Assembly: GCA_964344185.1 (NCBI GenBank)
Contig: CAYFMN010000015.1
Coordinates: 34,179 to 98,178, forward strand
DNA: 64,000 nucleotides
Direction: 5' to 3'
Origin: JAJDAT01 sp964344185
Lineage (GTDB): Bacteria; Nitrospinota; Nitrospinia; Nitrospinales; JAJDAT01
Shown: positions 1-8,965 of the stretch, piece after piece
Layout: each line of letters opens with the position of its first letter
Numbering within the stretch: position 1 is the stretch's first letter
Program-made: the position numbers and the translations under genes
Notes under the pieces: generated by a model
What the model was told of the DNA's origin: nothing
The model's database searches: none
The model's input: only the letters and a program-made list of their open reading frames with translations

Positions 1-69
1 TTTAAAAATTTCAGCGGCCGTCGTTTTTCCCGATCCCATGCCGCCAGTCAAACCGATTAACAAAGACAA
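1..69 (-). CDS. coaE: Dephospho-CoA kinase, N-terminus only (cut by window edge)
   Basis: Dephospho-CoA kinase catalyses the last step of coenzyme A synthesis in the cytoplasm. Only the first 23 residues are inside the window. They read LSLLIGLTGGMGSGKTTAAE, the hallmark CoaE start with its P-loop (GGMGSGKT). The start is a TTG at 69-67, preceded by a strong GGAGG ribosome binding site at 84-80 with 10 bases between. The rest of the gene lies left of the window. A different P-loop kinase cannot be fully excluded from this fragment. Confidence 0.8.
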   Translation of the reverse strand, partial: MSLLIGLTGGMGSGKTTAAEIFK

Positions 70-226
70 AAAACACAGTCCTCCAATTTACCAAAACAAG
101 GAAACCTCTAAAAATTCAGATTTGCCAGGAACCTGCCCCTTAAACTCACAGGCCAGGGGATAGCAACCCAGTAAACCGCCAATTATTAGGGGGGCCTCGC
201 AAAAAGGTTTTACGCAACTTAATCGC

Positions 227-1102
227 TTAACTTTGCAACAATGTCGCTCCTATATCTTCTAAAACCGAGCTATATAGTTTCATAAGTTTCTTGGTTACGG
301 GCCCAACTTTTCCATCGCCTATAAGCCTGTTATCAATACGGCAAACCGGCATAATTTTTTTTATACTACCGGATATAAAAGCTTCGTCAATATGATCCAG
401 TTCTTCGGGCAGCCATTTTCCTTCCTCGACTAAAACGCCGCTTTCATTTGCAAGCTTTAAAATTATTTCCCGGGTAATGCCTGAAAGAATACCGCAATCC
501 AATGAAGGAGTTAATAAAGCTCCGTTTCTTATCATAAAGAAATTACTGGTTGTGCATTCGGTCAAGTAACCGTCATGATTCAACATCAGAGCGTCCTTCG
601 CTCCTCCTTTAACCGCTTCCATTTGGGCCAAAACGTTGTTCAAATAATTCCCTGTTTTAATTCCCGGGTTCAAAGCGTCTTTAGAGTTTCGCTTAATCGA
701 CACCAAAGAAATTTCAACGCCGTTTCGGTAATATTCTTCTGGAAAAGATTTTAAAGGAGTCACATACAACAATATATTTGGTCTATGACAAGAAGAAGGA
801 TCTATATCAATTTCCCCCTCGCCTCTAGTCACAACAATACGTATATATGATTCTGGGTTGCCGGCTTCTTGGATCGTCCTATTAATTTCTGTTTTAAATT
901 GGTCGTCGGTCCAGGGGATTTGCAAAGCTATTGCGTTAGCCGACTGCCTCAATCGGGCTAAATGTTCGCTTAAAAAGCAGGGAACATTTTGATATGTGGG
1001 GACCACTTCATAAACGCTGTCGCCGAAAAGAAAACCATGATCAAATACGGAAACAGAGGCAGTTTCCTCAATTGTTCCATTAAAATTAATTTTAATAGCC
1101 AT
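227..1102 (-). CDS. Class IV (branched-chain / D-amino-acid type) PLP aminotransferase
   Basis: A 291-residue fold-type IV pyridoxal-phosphate enzyme, the family of branched-chain aminotransferase (IlvE), D-alanine transaminase (Dat) and aminodeoxychorismate lyase. The Schiff-base lysine is Lys149 in IKTGNYLNN, and the cofactor-phosphate segment is TECTTSNFF near residue 181. The N-terminal HGFLFGDSVYE resembles Dat more than classical IlvE, so the substrate is uncertain. Length is normal for the family. It lies between coaE and a CvpA gene on the same strand and could be co-transcribed with them, but nothing nearby reveals the substrate. Confidence 0.88.
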   Translation of the reverse strand: MAIKINFNGTIEETASVSVFDHGFLFGDSVYEVVPTYQNVPCFLSEHLARLRQSANAIALQIPWTDDQFKTEINRTIQEAGNPESYIRIVVTRGEGEIDIDPSSCHRPNILLYVTPLKSFPEEYYRNGVEISLVSIKRNSKDALNPGIKTGNYLNNVLAQMEAVKGGAKDALMLNHDGYLTECTTSNFFMIRNGALLTPSLDCGILSGITREIILKLANESGVLVEEGKWLPEELDHIDEAFISGSIKKIMPVCRIDNRLIGDGKVGPVTKKLMKLYSSVLEDIGATLLQS

Positions 1103-1144
1103 AAACCATTATAAAACGCAATAAGAAGAATGAAGGACTCAAGC

Positions 1145-1789
1145 TTATTTTTTCTGTTGGGCGGCTCGGAGAATATCTTCCAATTGTTTCTTGCTAAGTT
1201 GAGTATGATTATCTTGAGGAGCTTGAGATCCATTAGCCGGTTGAGATAGTTCGTTCAACTGCTTCAGCGCTTCGGCTTTCTTTTTGATATCGTCTAGAAC
1301 TTGATTTCCCTTATTCAAGGTATCTTTCGAAAACATATTCTGTTTTAAAAGAGCGGCAGACTGACGTAAATAGGGAGCCGTTTTAGAACCTTCGGTAATA
1401 TTTTTGTCCATATCTGGAAACAACTCCAATATCATTATACCTATAGAAAGAAAGAATACCGCTTTAACGACCCCCAACAACGCTCCTACGAGTCTGTCAA
1501 AGGTAGACATACCGCTGGCGGCCATCAGGTTTTTAAACATTTTACCAATCAGTTTTACAATAATGGAAACCCCAATAAATACTAAAAAGAAACCAAATAT
1601 TTTTGCCGCAGTTTGGTTAGTGACAAATTGACCAAGGTAACCAGCCGCCTCTTTATTATAAGCATTCGCGCAAAAGTATCCTGTAAAGTATGCCAATAAG
1701 GAAAAAATTTCGCGTATCATCCCTTTAAAAAAGGAAAATCCTAAACTTAATCCAATTACAATTAAAATACCGGTATCAAAAGTTGACAT
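1145..1789 (-). CDS. CvpA family inner-membrane protein
   Basis: A 214-residue protein with four hydrophobic segments in the first about 130 residues (near 5-25, 28-45, 62-85 and 100-122) and a charged cytoplasmic tail rich in Lys and Gln. The motif MSTFDRLVGALLGVVKA around residue 94 is the characteristic CvpA signature (DRxxGxxxGxxKG-like). CvpA proteins are inner-membrane proteins linked to colicin V production and envelope stress tolerance; their molecular function is unsettled. The C-terminal tail is probably disordered. It is 42 bases from the aminotransferase start and on the same strand. Confidence 0.85.
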   Translation of the reverse strand: MSTFDTGILIVIGLSLGFSFFKGMIREIFSLLAYFTGYFCANAYNKEAAGYLGQFVTNQTAAKIFGFFLVFIGVSIIVKLIGKMFKNLMAASGMSTFDRLVGALLGVVKAVFFLSIGIMILELFPDMDKNITEGSKTAPYLRQSAALLKQNMFSKDTLNKGNQVLDDIKKKAEALKQLNELSQPANGSQAPQDNHTQLSKKQLEDILRAAQQKK

Positions 1790-1821
1790 GGCGACGCCTT
1801 TTAATAATGACTATACAAATA

Positions 1822-4245
1822 TCAATTGAAAGATTTCGTTAACAATTTTTTAACGTCCTTAATTGATCGATCTTGATAAAGAGCCAAATAGATCAAATAA
1901 TTCCTCAATACTTTTTTTACATAACCGCGCGTTTCGCGATAAGGGATACTTTCAATAAATTCAAGAATATCTAGATTCTTTCGAATCCTTCTCCAGGACC
2001 GAACCTTATGCGGTCCTGCATTGTAAGCCGCCAAAGCAAAAGGAATATTTCCTCCAAACTCTTTCAACAAACGTTTAAGATACTCGACGCCAAGAGGAAC
2101 GTTAAATTTAGGATCTTTTAAGCTTTCTTCGTCTGGTAAAACCAAACTCGAAGACTTAGCGACCTCCCTTGCTGTCTGAGGCAACAGTTGCATAAGCCCC
2201 ACCGCGTTAGCTTTTGAAACAACGTCTTTTTGAAAAGCGCTTTCTTGTCGAGACAGAGCTAAAGCTAAAAAAGGGCTGAATTTCTTTTTTTTTGAATGCT
2301 TGGAAATCAATTCCCAATAAACTTGGGGAAACAATGTTTTAGCCAAGTTTAAGGATATCATATCCTTCTCTTCACGGTCGATTATTTCCCAAATTAAACC
2401 GATAGCATGCTTATACGACTGGCTTTGAAAATACAAACTTGCCAAATAAAATAAAAATCCGTTAGAAACATTATCAAGACTTTTTAAACGATTTAATTCT
2501 TCCAACGCATAATTAAAAAAACCGACAGAAATTAACGCTTCCGCCCGATATAACCTGATATGATCGTCTATTCGAAGCTGTTCGTCCCGATATTCTAAGA
2601 ACCCGTAATTCTGGGGGTCGATTACGTCTCCAATTCCTTTTCCTATCTTTGCCCGCGCAATAAAGGAGTAAAAACTAAAAGGATGCTCCGCTATTAGTTC
2701 CCTGAGGTAATAGTCGCGAGTTTCAAATCCCTTCATGGATTCTGCAGTTTGAGCTAACCAAAAATAGGCCGCAGGTAAAAAAGATGTAGAAGCGGAAAAC
2801 TCTTCCACCAATTCCTCAAAATTCGAACTTTTATAAAAAGTAATAGCTCTCTTAAATCCTTCAATAGCTTCCTTTCGTCGGTTCTGGAGCCGGTGAATCC
2901 AAGGAATTTTGAAAGCCGCAGCTCCGGTATAAACCCCGTAAGGATAAGACTCTAGCAAACGTCTATAAAACCCTTGGGCTTTTGAAAACCGCTTTTTATC
3001 TTCAAAAATTCTTCCCATAAAAAATAATGATTTGTGGACAATTGGAATTTCCATCGGGTAATTATCCACGATCAAACGATAACATTTAGCCGCCATTCCC
3101 GACCTTCCTCTTCGCCATAACGAAAGAGCGAGTTCGTTTATTTTTTCAGCAGGCAGTAAAACCGCCAGACCTTCAACGCTCTGATTCCATGAGTTACTGG
3201 ACAAATGATTGGATAATTTTTGAACCACTATATCCAATAATTTATTCGAGCTTTTTGTTCCGGGAAAACTCGTCAAAATAAATTTCGACTTCTCAGAGAA
3301 CTTATTAAATGAGAACATTCTCCAATTATTTAAAAACTCATCAGCTACCTCGGAACTCTCATCATATCTAATAATTTCATCGTCTTTAACTTCTGGTTCT
3401 GGGGAACGTTGTTCTTCCAATAAAACTTCAGAAGCGCTTTTATTTTTCCGGATCTCATTTTCGTGACTTGAAACAAAACTTTTAATTTTTTCTTCTATAT
3501 CTGGCTCTAAAGGCTTATTAGACGCCAATGCCGTAAATGTTTCTATTGCCAGGGAAATCTTATTTACAGTTTGGTAAAGTTCCGCTAATTCAACCAAAGT
3601 CGGGATCTTCCATTCGGGAGATTCAACTTTTCTAGCCAAAGCCCTTTTATAAAATAAAATAGATTGATCAAACTTCTTTTGAGCGGAATAAACGCGCCCT
3701 TTTATTCTTTCCAGTTCCGCTAATTCAATTTCTAGATTTTGAATAAGCGGGCTGCTCGGAAAATTTTGAATAAGATTCAACCTTATTTCTACAGCTTTAT
3801 CGAGATTTTTGATCGCTTTGGAATAATTAGCTTCCTTTATATTTTCTTCGGCTAAGCGAATCAAAGACCTTCCCAAAATCTCAATGCCGTAATCCCCCAG
3901 ATAGAATTTATCTGAAACGCGATCGTTTAATATATTAATCGCAGACTCGAATTCGCCTTTTTCATAATAAATATAGGCTAATGCCAAACTTACGGGCTCT
4001 TTTAGTTCTTCTCTGGAAACAGTCTTTCTTAAATTTAAAAACTTGTTTAAGGTGGAATTTAATTCGGTTTTTGGGAGATTGGTTAAATCGGAAATTTCTG
4101 CGGCGCTAAGAAAAGAACTTATTGAAAAATGGGTGGAAGTCGACGTTTTGTCATCATTTCCCGCTTGCGAAAAACCGGAAGAAAATACGTATAAAAAAAC
4201 GGCTAGAGCTATTCGATAATTTAATTTGGGCATTGACTGTCGCAA
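1822..4245 (-). CDS. Soluble lytic murein transglycosylase (Slt-like) with TPR superhelix
   Basis: A periplasmic enzyme that cleaves peptidoglycan glycan strands non-hydrolytically. An N-terminal signal peptide covers roughly residues 1-28. Residues about 60-640 are TPR-like helical repeats, and the transglycosylase domain is at about 650-780. The catalytic glutamate is Glu668 in LSRQESAFQ, followed by the family motifs GLMQLLPQTA and FALAAYNAGPHKV. At 807 residues it is longer than E. coli Slt70, because the helical part is extended. The TTG at 4245 is preferred: AGGAG lies 10 bases upstream, whereas the next ATG (4233) is 22 bases away from it. Confidence 0.9.
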   Translation of the reverse strand: MRQSMPKLNYRIALAVFLYVFSSGFSQAGNDDKTSTSTHFSISSFLSAAEISDLTNLPKTELNSTLNKFLNLRKTVSREELKEPVSLALAYIYYEKGEFESAINILNDRVSDKFYLGDYGIEILGRSLIRLAEENIKEANYSKAIKNLDKAVEIRLNLIQNFPSSPLIQNLEIELAELERIKGRVYSAQKKFDQSILFYKRALARKVESPEWKIPTLVELAELYQTVNKISLAIETFTALASNKPLEPDIEEKIKSFVSSHENEIRKNKSASEVLLEEQRSPEPEVKDDEIIRYDESSEVADEFLNNWRMFSFNKFSEKSKFILTSFPGTKSSNKLLDIVVQKLSNHLSSNSWNQSVEGLAVLLPAEKINELALSLWRRGRSGMAAKCYRLIVDNYPMEIPIVHKSLFFMGRIFEDKKRFSKAQGFYRRLLESYPYGVYTGAAAFKIPWIHRLQNRRKEAIEGFKRAITFYKSSNFEELVEEFSASTSFLPAAYFWLAQTAESMKGFETRDYYLRELIAEHPFSFYSFIARAKIGKGIGDVIDPQNYGFLEYRDEQLRIDDHIRLYRAEALISVGFFNYALEELNRLKSLDNVSNGFLFYLASLYFQSQSYKHAIGLIWEIIDREEKDMISLNLAKTLFPQVYWELISKHSKKKKFSPFLALALSRQESAFQKDVVSKANAVGLMQLLPQTAREVAKSSSLVLPDEESLKDPKFNVPLGVEYLKRLLKEFGGNIPFALAAYNAGPHKVRSWRRIRKNLDILEFIESIPYRETRGYVKKVLRNYLIYLALYQDRSIKDVKKLLTKSFN

Positions 4246-4338
4246 TAAAAAGAAACTCCTTTGGGTATTTTAAGAGCTTTAATCTGCAAACCAAAACCAA
4301 GCTCTATTTACGAAGGTTAAAATAAAAACTCCATAATT

Positions 4339-4857
4339 TCAATCGTTGTCCACCGACCTGATTAACCGGTCAAAAATTATCTTTAACGTAGAAGTGAACT
4401 TTCCCGAGTCTCTTTCAATAGAATCTTTGAGTTCGTCTACCTCCCAAAACTTACCCTCGCTAATTTCCGAAGGAGCTAACGTCATTTTTTCATCTGAAAC
4501 GCACTTGTAAACTGAAACATGTTCCCATAATGTTTCTTTTGAGGCGGCAAGCTTTATCCAAAAATTTAATTTTCCTTTAATCCCCAACTCTTCCCACAGC
4601 TCTCTCGAAGCGCTCTCATCATAATTTTCTCCGGAATCCACATGACCCGACGCTGATGAATCCCAAAGGCCCGGGTTTTCGTCTTTTTCTAGCGATCTTT
4701 TTTGAAGAAACAATCTATTTTTAGAATTAAAAACAAAAATATGAACGGAACGATGTATCAAACCTTTTTCATGAACAACCTTTCTTGAGGCCTGCCCAAT
4801 TACTCTATCTTCCAGATCGACAACGTCAAAAATCTCTGTATAGTCTTGTGATGACAT
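4339..4857 (-). CDS. NUDIX hydrolase
   Basis: A 172-residue NUDIX protein. The full Nudix box GX5EX7REUXEEXGU is present as GHVDSG-E-NYDESAS-RELWEELGI around residues 71-93, so Mg2+-dependent hydrolysis of a nucleoside diphosphate derivative is expected. The flanks, including EIFDVVDLEDRVIGQ and HRSVHIFVFNSKNRLFLQKRS, resemble the subgroup related to isopentenyl-diphosphate isomerase and YfcD, whose true substrates are mostly unknown. It stands alone between Slt and the HPr-domain protein on the same strand. Confidence 0.88.
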   Translation of the reverse strand: MSSQDYTEIFDVVDLEDRVIGQASRKVVHEKGLIHRSVHIFVFNSKNRLFLQKRSLEKDENPGLWDSSASGHVDSGENYDESASRELWEELGIKGKLNFWIKLAASKETLWEHVSVYKCVSDEKMTLAPSEISEGKFWEVDELKDSIERDSGKFTSTLKIIFDRLIRSVDND

Positions 4858-4952
4858 AGTCCGTCTAGTCTCGTTCCCAGAAAGTCGTTCTTTTAGAATC
4901 TAAAAACTTAATAACGCCAAATGGGGGAATGATGGCGAGTAGCTATAGTACT

Positions 4953-6284
4953 CTATCTGGAAGAATTTGTTAGAGCTTTTAAATACTCTAATCCGGGAGG
5001 AACTTCCTCGCCTTCGCAATAATTGCTTTCGGCAAGGATTTTAATATCGTCTAAAGTTTTCTTATCTCCTTCAAATGTTACCATTTGATAACCCTTATCG
5101 GCTATTAAACCGCCTGCCTGCAACAAACTCATTACCGATTTCAAACTAAACTTTTCATCGTCTACCAAAAGGAACGCGTCTTTATTATGCTCTTTCGCAA
5201 TTAAAGTTAGATAAGTCGAAGGTCTGGCGTGAAAACCCAGAGGTTGCGGAACGGGCAATTCATACCTAACTATTTCCAAGGCGTTTGTTAAAATTTCGTC
5301 GCTTAGCTTCGCGCCTTCTTCAATATAGGCCATGCTTAATTTAAAAGCAAAATTGACAATTGTCGAAAAGAGCGTGTTTTTATCCACTAAGCTGGCGATA
5401 GTTTCTTTACAACCGCCCTGCCTGATATCGTCTTCATGCCGTTCGTAAAAATGACATAACCACAAAGAAATTTCTTGGAGGTGCAAAGCTAAGGAGATAC
5501 AACCGCGAATATTCTTTAACTTTGGAAAGGTGTACTCAATTCTCGTATTTTTAACATAAGTGTCGTAATCGGATTGAACGCTGTGAATAACATTAGCGTA
5601 CATTCGAGAATTTTTTTCGTTAATTATATCTGGAATTACTTTCCGTAATTGCTCCATATCATCGGTAAACTTTATCTTTACCTCTTTAATCATTTTTGCG
5701 ACGTTTCTAACCTTACCGCATAGGTCAATGACTCGTTCCTGTTCGTCTTTTACCCTGTCTTCTGAAATGTTTTTAGGAAGTTTCTTGTTGCTTTGAAATT
5801 CAGGAAACTCGCTCGGCTTTACTCCTTCCACTGGAACTTCCAATCCATTAACCTTTGCGGATTTTTCGATTTCTTCGAAAAGGCTTAATATCGATTGGTT
5901 CAAAAAAGATAAAGTTTGGGCGGACCTTAAATAAAACTCCTTTTCAACTTCGTCGGCTACAATAAGATTGTAAAACGGATATCGGTCTAATAAATGCCTG
6001 ATCAAGAAAGCGGAAATCCCCAAGTTCCTGATTGAAGCTACATATTCGGAAAAATAAACCCACGTCTTATTCTCACGCGCTCCATGCTCGTCCAAAAAAC
6101 TCTCTAAAAATTCCGCCTCTTGAACTAAATGGGAATAAAATTTTTTTGAAACGTCTGTTTCTTCTTTTACGTATATCTTAAACGAATTAATAGTTCGAAA
6201 AAAACTAAGACTGGTTTTCTGAACATAAGGTAAAAACTCTTTTTCCGCAATAAATTGAATTAACGACTCAGGCTCTATAGTCAT
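4953..6284 (-). CDS. Large helical protein with C-terminal HPr (PTS phosphocarrier) domain
   Basis: The last roughly 100 residues form an HPr-like domain: LGFHARPSTYL carries the phosphoryl-accepting histidine (near residue 352), and LKSVMSLLQAG matches the region around regulatory Ser46 of HPr. The preceding about 335 residues are predicted mostly alpha-helical, and I do not recognise them. Normal HPr is about 88 residues, so this is a fusion. No enzyme I or EII gene is in the window, so a regulatory role is inferred. ATG 6284 is chosen; a TTG at 6296 would add four residues. The start lies 12 bases after the stop of the HNH gene, so the two are probably co-transcribed. Confidence 0.75.
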   Translation of the reverse strand: MTIEPESLIQFIAEKEFLPYVQKTSLSFFRTINSFKIYVKEETDVSKKFYSHLVQEAEFLESFLDEHGARENKTWVYFSEYVASIRNLGISAFLIRHLLDRYPFYNLIVADEVEKEFYLRSAQTLSFLNQSILSLFEEIEKSAKVNGLEVPVEGVKPSEFPEFQSNKKLPKNISEDRVKDEQERVIDLCGKVRNVAKMIKEVKIKFTDDMEQLRKVIPDIINEKNSRMYANVIHSVQSDYDTYVKNTRIEYTFPKLKNIRGCISLALHLQEISLWLCHFYERHEDDIRQGGCKETIASLVDKNTLFSTIVNFAFKLSMAYIEEGAKLSDEILTNALEIVRYELPVPQPLGFHARPSTYLTLIAKEHNKDAFLLVDDEKFSLKSVMSLLQAGGLIADKGYQMVTFEGDKKTLDDIKILAESNYCEGEEVPPGLEYLKALTNSSR

Positions 6285-6296
6285 AAGTTTTCTCAA

Positions 6297-6833
6297 TTAA
6301 TTAACAAGTTTTCTAAGTTTCTTTGGTAAATATTTATTCCAGCTTTCCAAATGAGATTTTGGAGCGGGAGGCACAGCCAACGAATATAAATAAAAATCTG
6401 GTTTTGAAGGTTTTTTTGCTAAATAAAAACCAATTTCTTCTGGAGTTTTATTCGACTTCTTTAAATTGCATGGTTTACAAGCGACAACCACATTATTCCA
6501 TGTAGTTTTGCCGCCTCTTGATTTTGGAACAATATGGTCTATCGTCAAGGTTTGTGAGGTTTCCAGACAATATTGGCAAGTAAAATTATCTCGTTTCAGA
6601 ATATTCTTCTTACTGAAAGAAATACTCTTACCTGTTTTTTTACGAACCATTTTTAATACTCGTATAACCGTGGGAAGGGCAAAGGTCGCATTAGGGGACT
6701 TGACTTGATACCCGTCTACTTCCAACCCTTCGGCACGACCAGACAAAACCATTATTAAGGCTCTTTTAGCGTTACAAAATTGCAAAGGTTCGTAGGAATA
6801 ATTTAAAACCAATATTTTAAACGATTCCAACAT
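6297..6833 (-). CDS. HNH endonuclease family protein
   Basis: A 178-residue member of the widespread stand-alone HNH family that begins with a VLNYSYEPL-type motif. The zinc-binding and catalytic core is CQYC (near residue 90), then DHIVPKSRGGKTTWNNVV, then CKPCNLKK. These are all the usual HNH positions, so the nuclease fold should be intact. These genes are common chromosomal genes of unknown physiological role and not necessarily mobile. It is directly upstream of the HPr-domain gene on the same strand. Confidence 0.87.
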   Translation of the reverse strand: MLESFKILVLNYSYEPLQFCNAKRALIMVLSGRAEGLEVDGYQVKSPNATFALPTVIRVLKMVRKKTGKSISFSKKNILKRDNFTCQYCLETSQTLTIDHIVPKSRGGKTTWNNVVVACKPCNLKKSNKTPEEIGFYLAKKPSKPDFYLYSLAVPPAPKSHLESWNKYLPKKLRKLVN

Positions 6834-6900
6834 AATGGCTCATTCCTATTTTAAGTAGCTTAAACTATTAAACTAAAAGGAGAAACGTCATGCCATGCAA

Positions 6901-6920
6901 TCGCATACTTAATTATGCGA
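6901..6920. repeat. Perfect 7-bp inverted repeat
   Basis: TCGCATA and TATGCGA are perfectly complementary around a 6-base spacer, in the 209-base gap between the HNH gene and the glycosyltransferase gene. A second small inverted repeat (AAAGAG-TTTA-CTCTTT) is at 6942-6957. Neither is followed by a T-run on either strand, so these are not convincing terminators. They could be operators or RNA hairpins. Confidence 0.4.
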
Positions 6921-7042
6921 ATAAGTGAAACTCAATATTTAAAAGAGTTTACTCTTTACTCAATCGGAGTGTCAACACCTCGCTATCGAGTTGTCATAAA
7001 GTTAATGAATAAAAACTTGGTGGAAAATTAGTAAAGATACTA

Positions 7043-7726
7043 TTATCGAATTGCCAAATACCAGCGGCTTAAAACTTTTGGCGGAAATCCCATAATAAAA
7101 AGACTGGCGATAAGCCAATTTCGTAAGGTTGCAAAAACAATTCCCTCAGCTAACCAACGGCGGGCGGATGTTGACGCTTTCTCGTCGAGAATAGCAATCC
7201 TCCCTTCCCTTCGTAATCTCTGAAAAAATTCCAAGTCTTCGCAAATAGGTAAATTTTTATAACCATCCATCCGGCGGAATATTTTTCTTTGGACAAAAAT
7301 CCCCTGATCTCCATAGGTTAGTCCCAAATACTTGGAGCGCAAGGTCGCTACCGCTGAAATAAACTTCAATGAACGTTTGGAAGACGCAATATCTAAGCTA
7401 AAAGCGCCGCCTATAAACTCTCCCGACGACATTACTTGAATCATTTTGTCGTAGCCGGTTAGCTCGACAATGCTATCGGCGTGAAGAAACCAGAGAACAT
7501 CTCCGGATGCCGCCTCTGCAGCAGCGTTCATCTGAGCCGCTCGCCCCCTCGGAGCGTCGACTATTTTGATTCCCAGTCTTTCAACAATAGAACGGGTTTC
7601 GTCGTTGCTGCCGCCATCGCTAACGATTATTTCGTAAGGACCAAAGTTTTGAATCTGTAACAACGTCTTTTCAATGACCCGCGACTCGTTAAACGCGGGA
7701 ACAATTACAGACAATTTTAAACTCAT
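7043..7726 (-). CDS. Family 2 glycosyltransferase (TIGR04283-like)
   Basis: A 227-residue GT-A fold enzyme. It starts with LSVIVPAFNES, then has SDGGSNDET (nucleotide-sugar binding), GRAAQMNAAAEAASGDVLWF and the metal-binding region FLHADS near residue 81. This spacing is typical of the TIGR04283 group, often named arsenosugar or selenoprotein-associated glycosyltransferases on the basis of neighbourhood; the true substrate is generally unproven. A hydrophobic C-terminal part (FATLRNWLIASLFIMGF) suggests membrane association. The gene stands alone here. Confidence 0.85.
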   Translation of the reverse strand: MSLKLSVIVPAFNESRVIEKTLLQIQNFGPYEIIVSDGGSNDETRSIVERLGIKIVDAPRGRAAQMNAAAEAASGDVLWFLHADSIVELTGYDKMIQVMSSGEFIGGAFSLDIASSKRSLKFISAVATLRSKYLGLTYGDQGIFVQRKIFRRMDGYKNLPICEDLEFFQRLRREGRIAILDEKASTSARRWLAEGIVFATLRNWLIASLFIMGFPPKVLSRWYLAIR

Positions 7727-8024
7727 GAAATTAGGGAAACGATAATTATTGCGTTAGCGTTGAATTAGAAAATATATAGAAATAATAATTTAGCCAGAAA
7801 AGTAAACCATAAGGATGAATCAATTGCAATAAACTTAGGCTGGTTTTATAGGAAGGGACGCGGTTTTTTAAACGAAAAATAAAAACTGTATTAGCCTAAA
7901 AACTTTAGACAAACGCCTCTTTAGATTAATCGCAACCCCCTATATTGAATAATAATAAGCGGCGCTGCCAAATCCTTTTTAGAAATGTTATATTAGAAAG
8001 TTAAAAAAACTACATTAAGTTAGA
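7727..8024. other. Divergent intergenic region
   Basis: About 300 AT-rich bases between the leftward glycosyltransferase gene and the rightward bpt gene. It must hold both promoters. I see no confident -35/-10 pair, hairpin or small gene. Confidence 0.5.
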
Positions 8025-8825
8025 ATGCTTGCTCATTTTATCGATTCAAAATCATTTCAATGCGGTTATTTCGACGATCGCCAGTCCTTCTTCGAAGAGT
8101 ATCTTTTAGAAGATATTTCTGAAGCTGAATTTGAATACTTATTATCAAATGGAATGCGTCACTTTGGGGATTATTATTTCCGTCCACGATGCAACGGTTG
8201 TCATGATTGTATTCCAATAAGAATTCGTCCAGAAAGTTTCATTATGTCAAGGACCCATAAACGAACGCTTAAAAAATGCGAAAATATTAAAATAAAAATC
8301 GGACCGCCTAGATTTACCGAAAAAAAATTTGAACTTTACCTGGAACATAAAAAAAGGTTCCCATCTCTTCAAGACGATGTTGAAGACATAGAAAACTTTT
8401 CAGTCTCTTTTTATCAGAGCGTTCCTTTTGGAATTGAATTCGAATATTACTTCAATGGAGAATTGATAGGAGCCGCTTTGGGAGATTTTACTAAAAACAC
8501 ATTTTCTGCAGTCTACACTTTTTACGTTAACCCCGATCCTCAAATGAGTTTGGGAGTTTTTAGTATTTTAAAGCAAATTCAGTTTTCCAGAGAATGTGGA
8601 ATTAAGTTCTTTTATTTGGGTTATTTTATTTTAAAAAATCAGTCTTTAAACTATAAAGCTAATTTTAAACCCAATGAGGTGTTCATTGATAATGAATGGA
8701 TTCCATACAAAACTACAAAAGGGAATACTCTCGTCTCAAACGAACTATTAAATTGGAAAAATTCGGAGTTTTTAATCAAAGAAACCCAAAGAGAAGAGTT
8801 TCATCAAGACATTAGAATCAGATAA
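8025..8825 (+). CDS. bpt: Aspartate/glutamate leucyl- or arginyl-tRNA-protein transferase (Bpt/Ate type)
   Basis: This enzyme adds leucine or arginine from charged tRNA to the N-terminus of proteins, marking them for ClpS/ClpAP degradation by the N-end rule. The N-terminal signature GMRHFGDYYFRPRCNGC-HDCIPIR (residues 43-68) carries the conserved cysteines, and the C-terminal GNAT-like domain includes FYLGYFI and LNYKANFKPNE. The 266-residue length matches bacterial Bpt. Whether it transfers Leu or Arg cannot be told from the sequence alone. It is transcribed alone. Confidence 0.88.
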   Translation: MLAHFIDSKSFQCGYFDDRQSFFEEYLLEDISEAEFEYLLSNGMRHFGDYYFRPRCNGCHDCIPIRIRPESFIMSRTHKRTLKKCENIKIKIGPPRFTEKKFELYLEHKKRFPSLQDDVEDIENFSVSFYQSVPFGIEFEYYFNGELIGAALGDFTKNTFSAVYTFYVNPDPQMSLGVFSILKQIQFSRECGIKFFYLGYFILKNQSLNYKANFKPNEVFIDNEWIPYKTTKGNTLVSNELLNWKNSEFLIKETQREEFHQDIRIR

Positions 8826-8965
8826 TTTCAAAATACTTTAAATAAAGCCAAATAACCAAAAAAACGTTAAAAATAACGCCTATGTGAAAAATCCAATTAA
8901 AAGATTTACTGTATTTAAATTTGTAATCCATTTAGCGCGCTCCTGATTTTTAACCGCTTTTTCCC

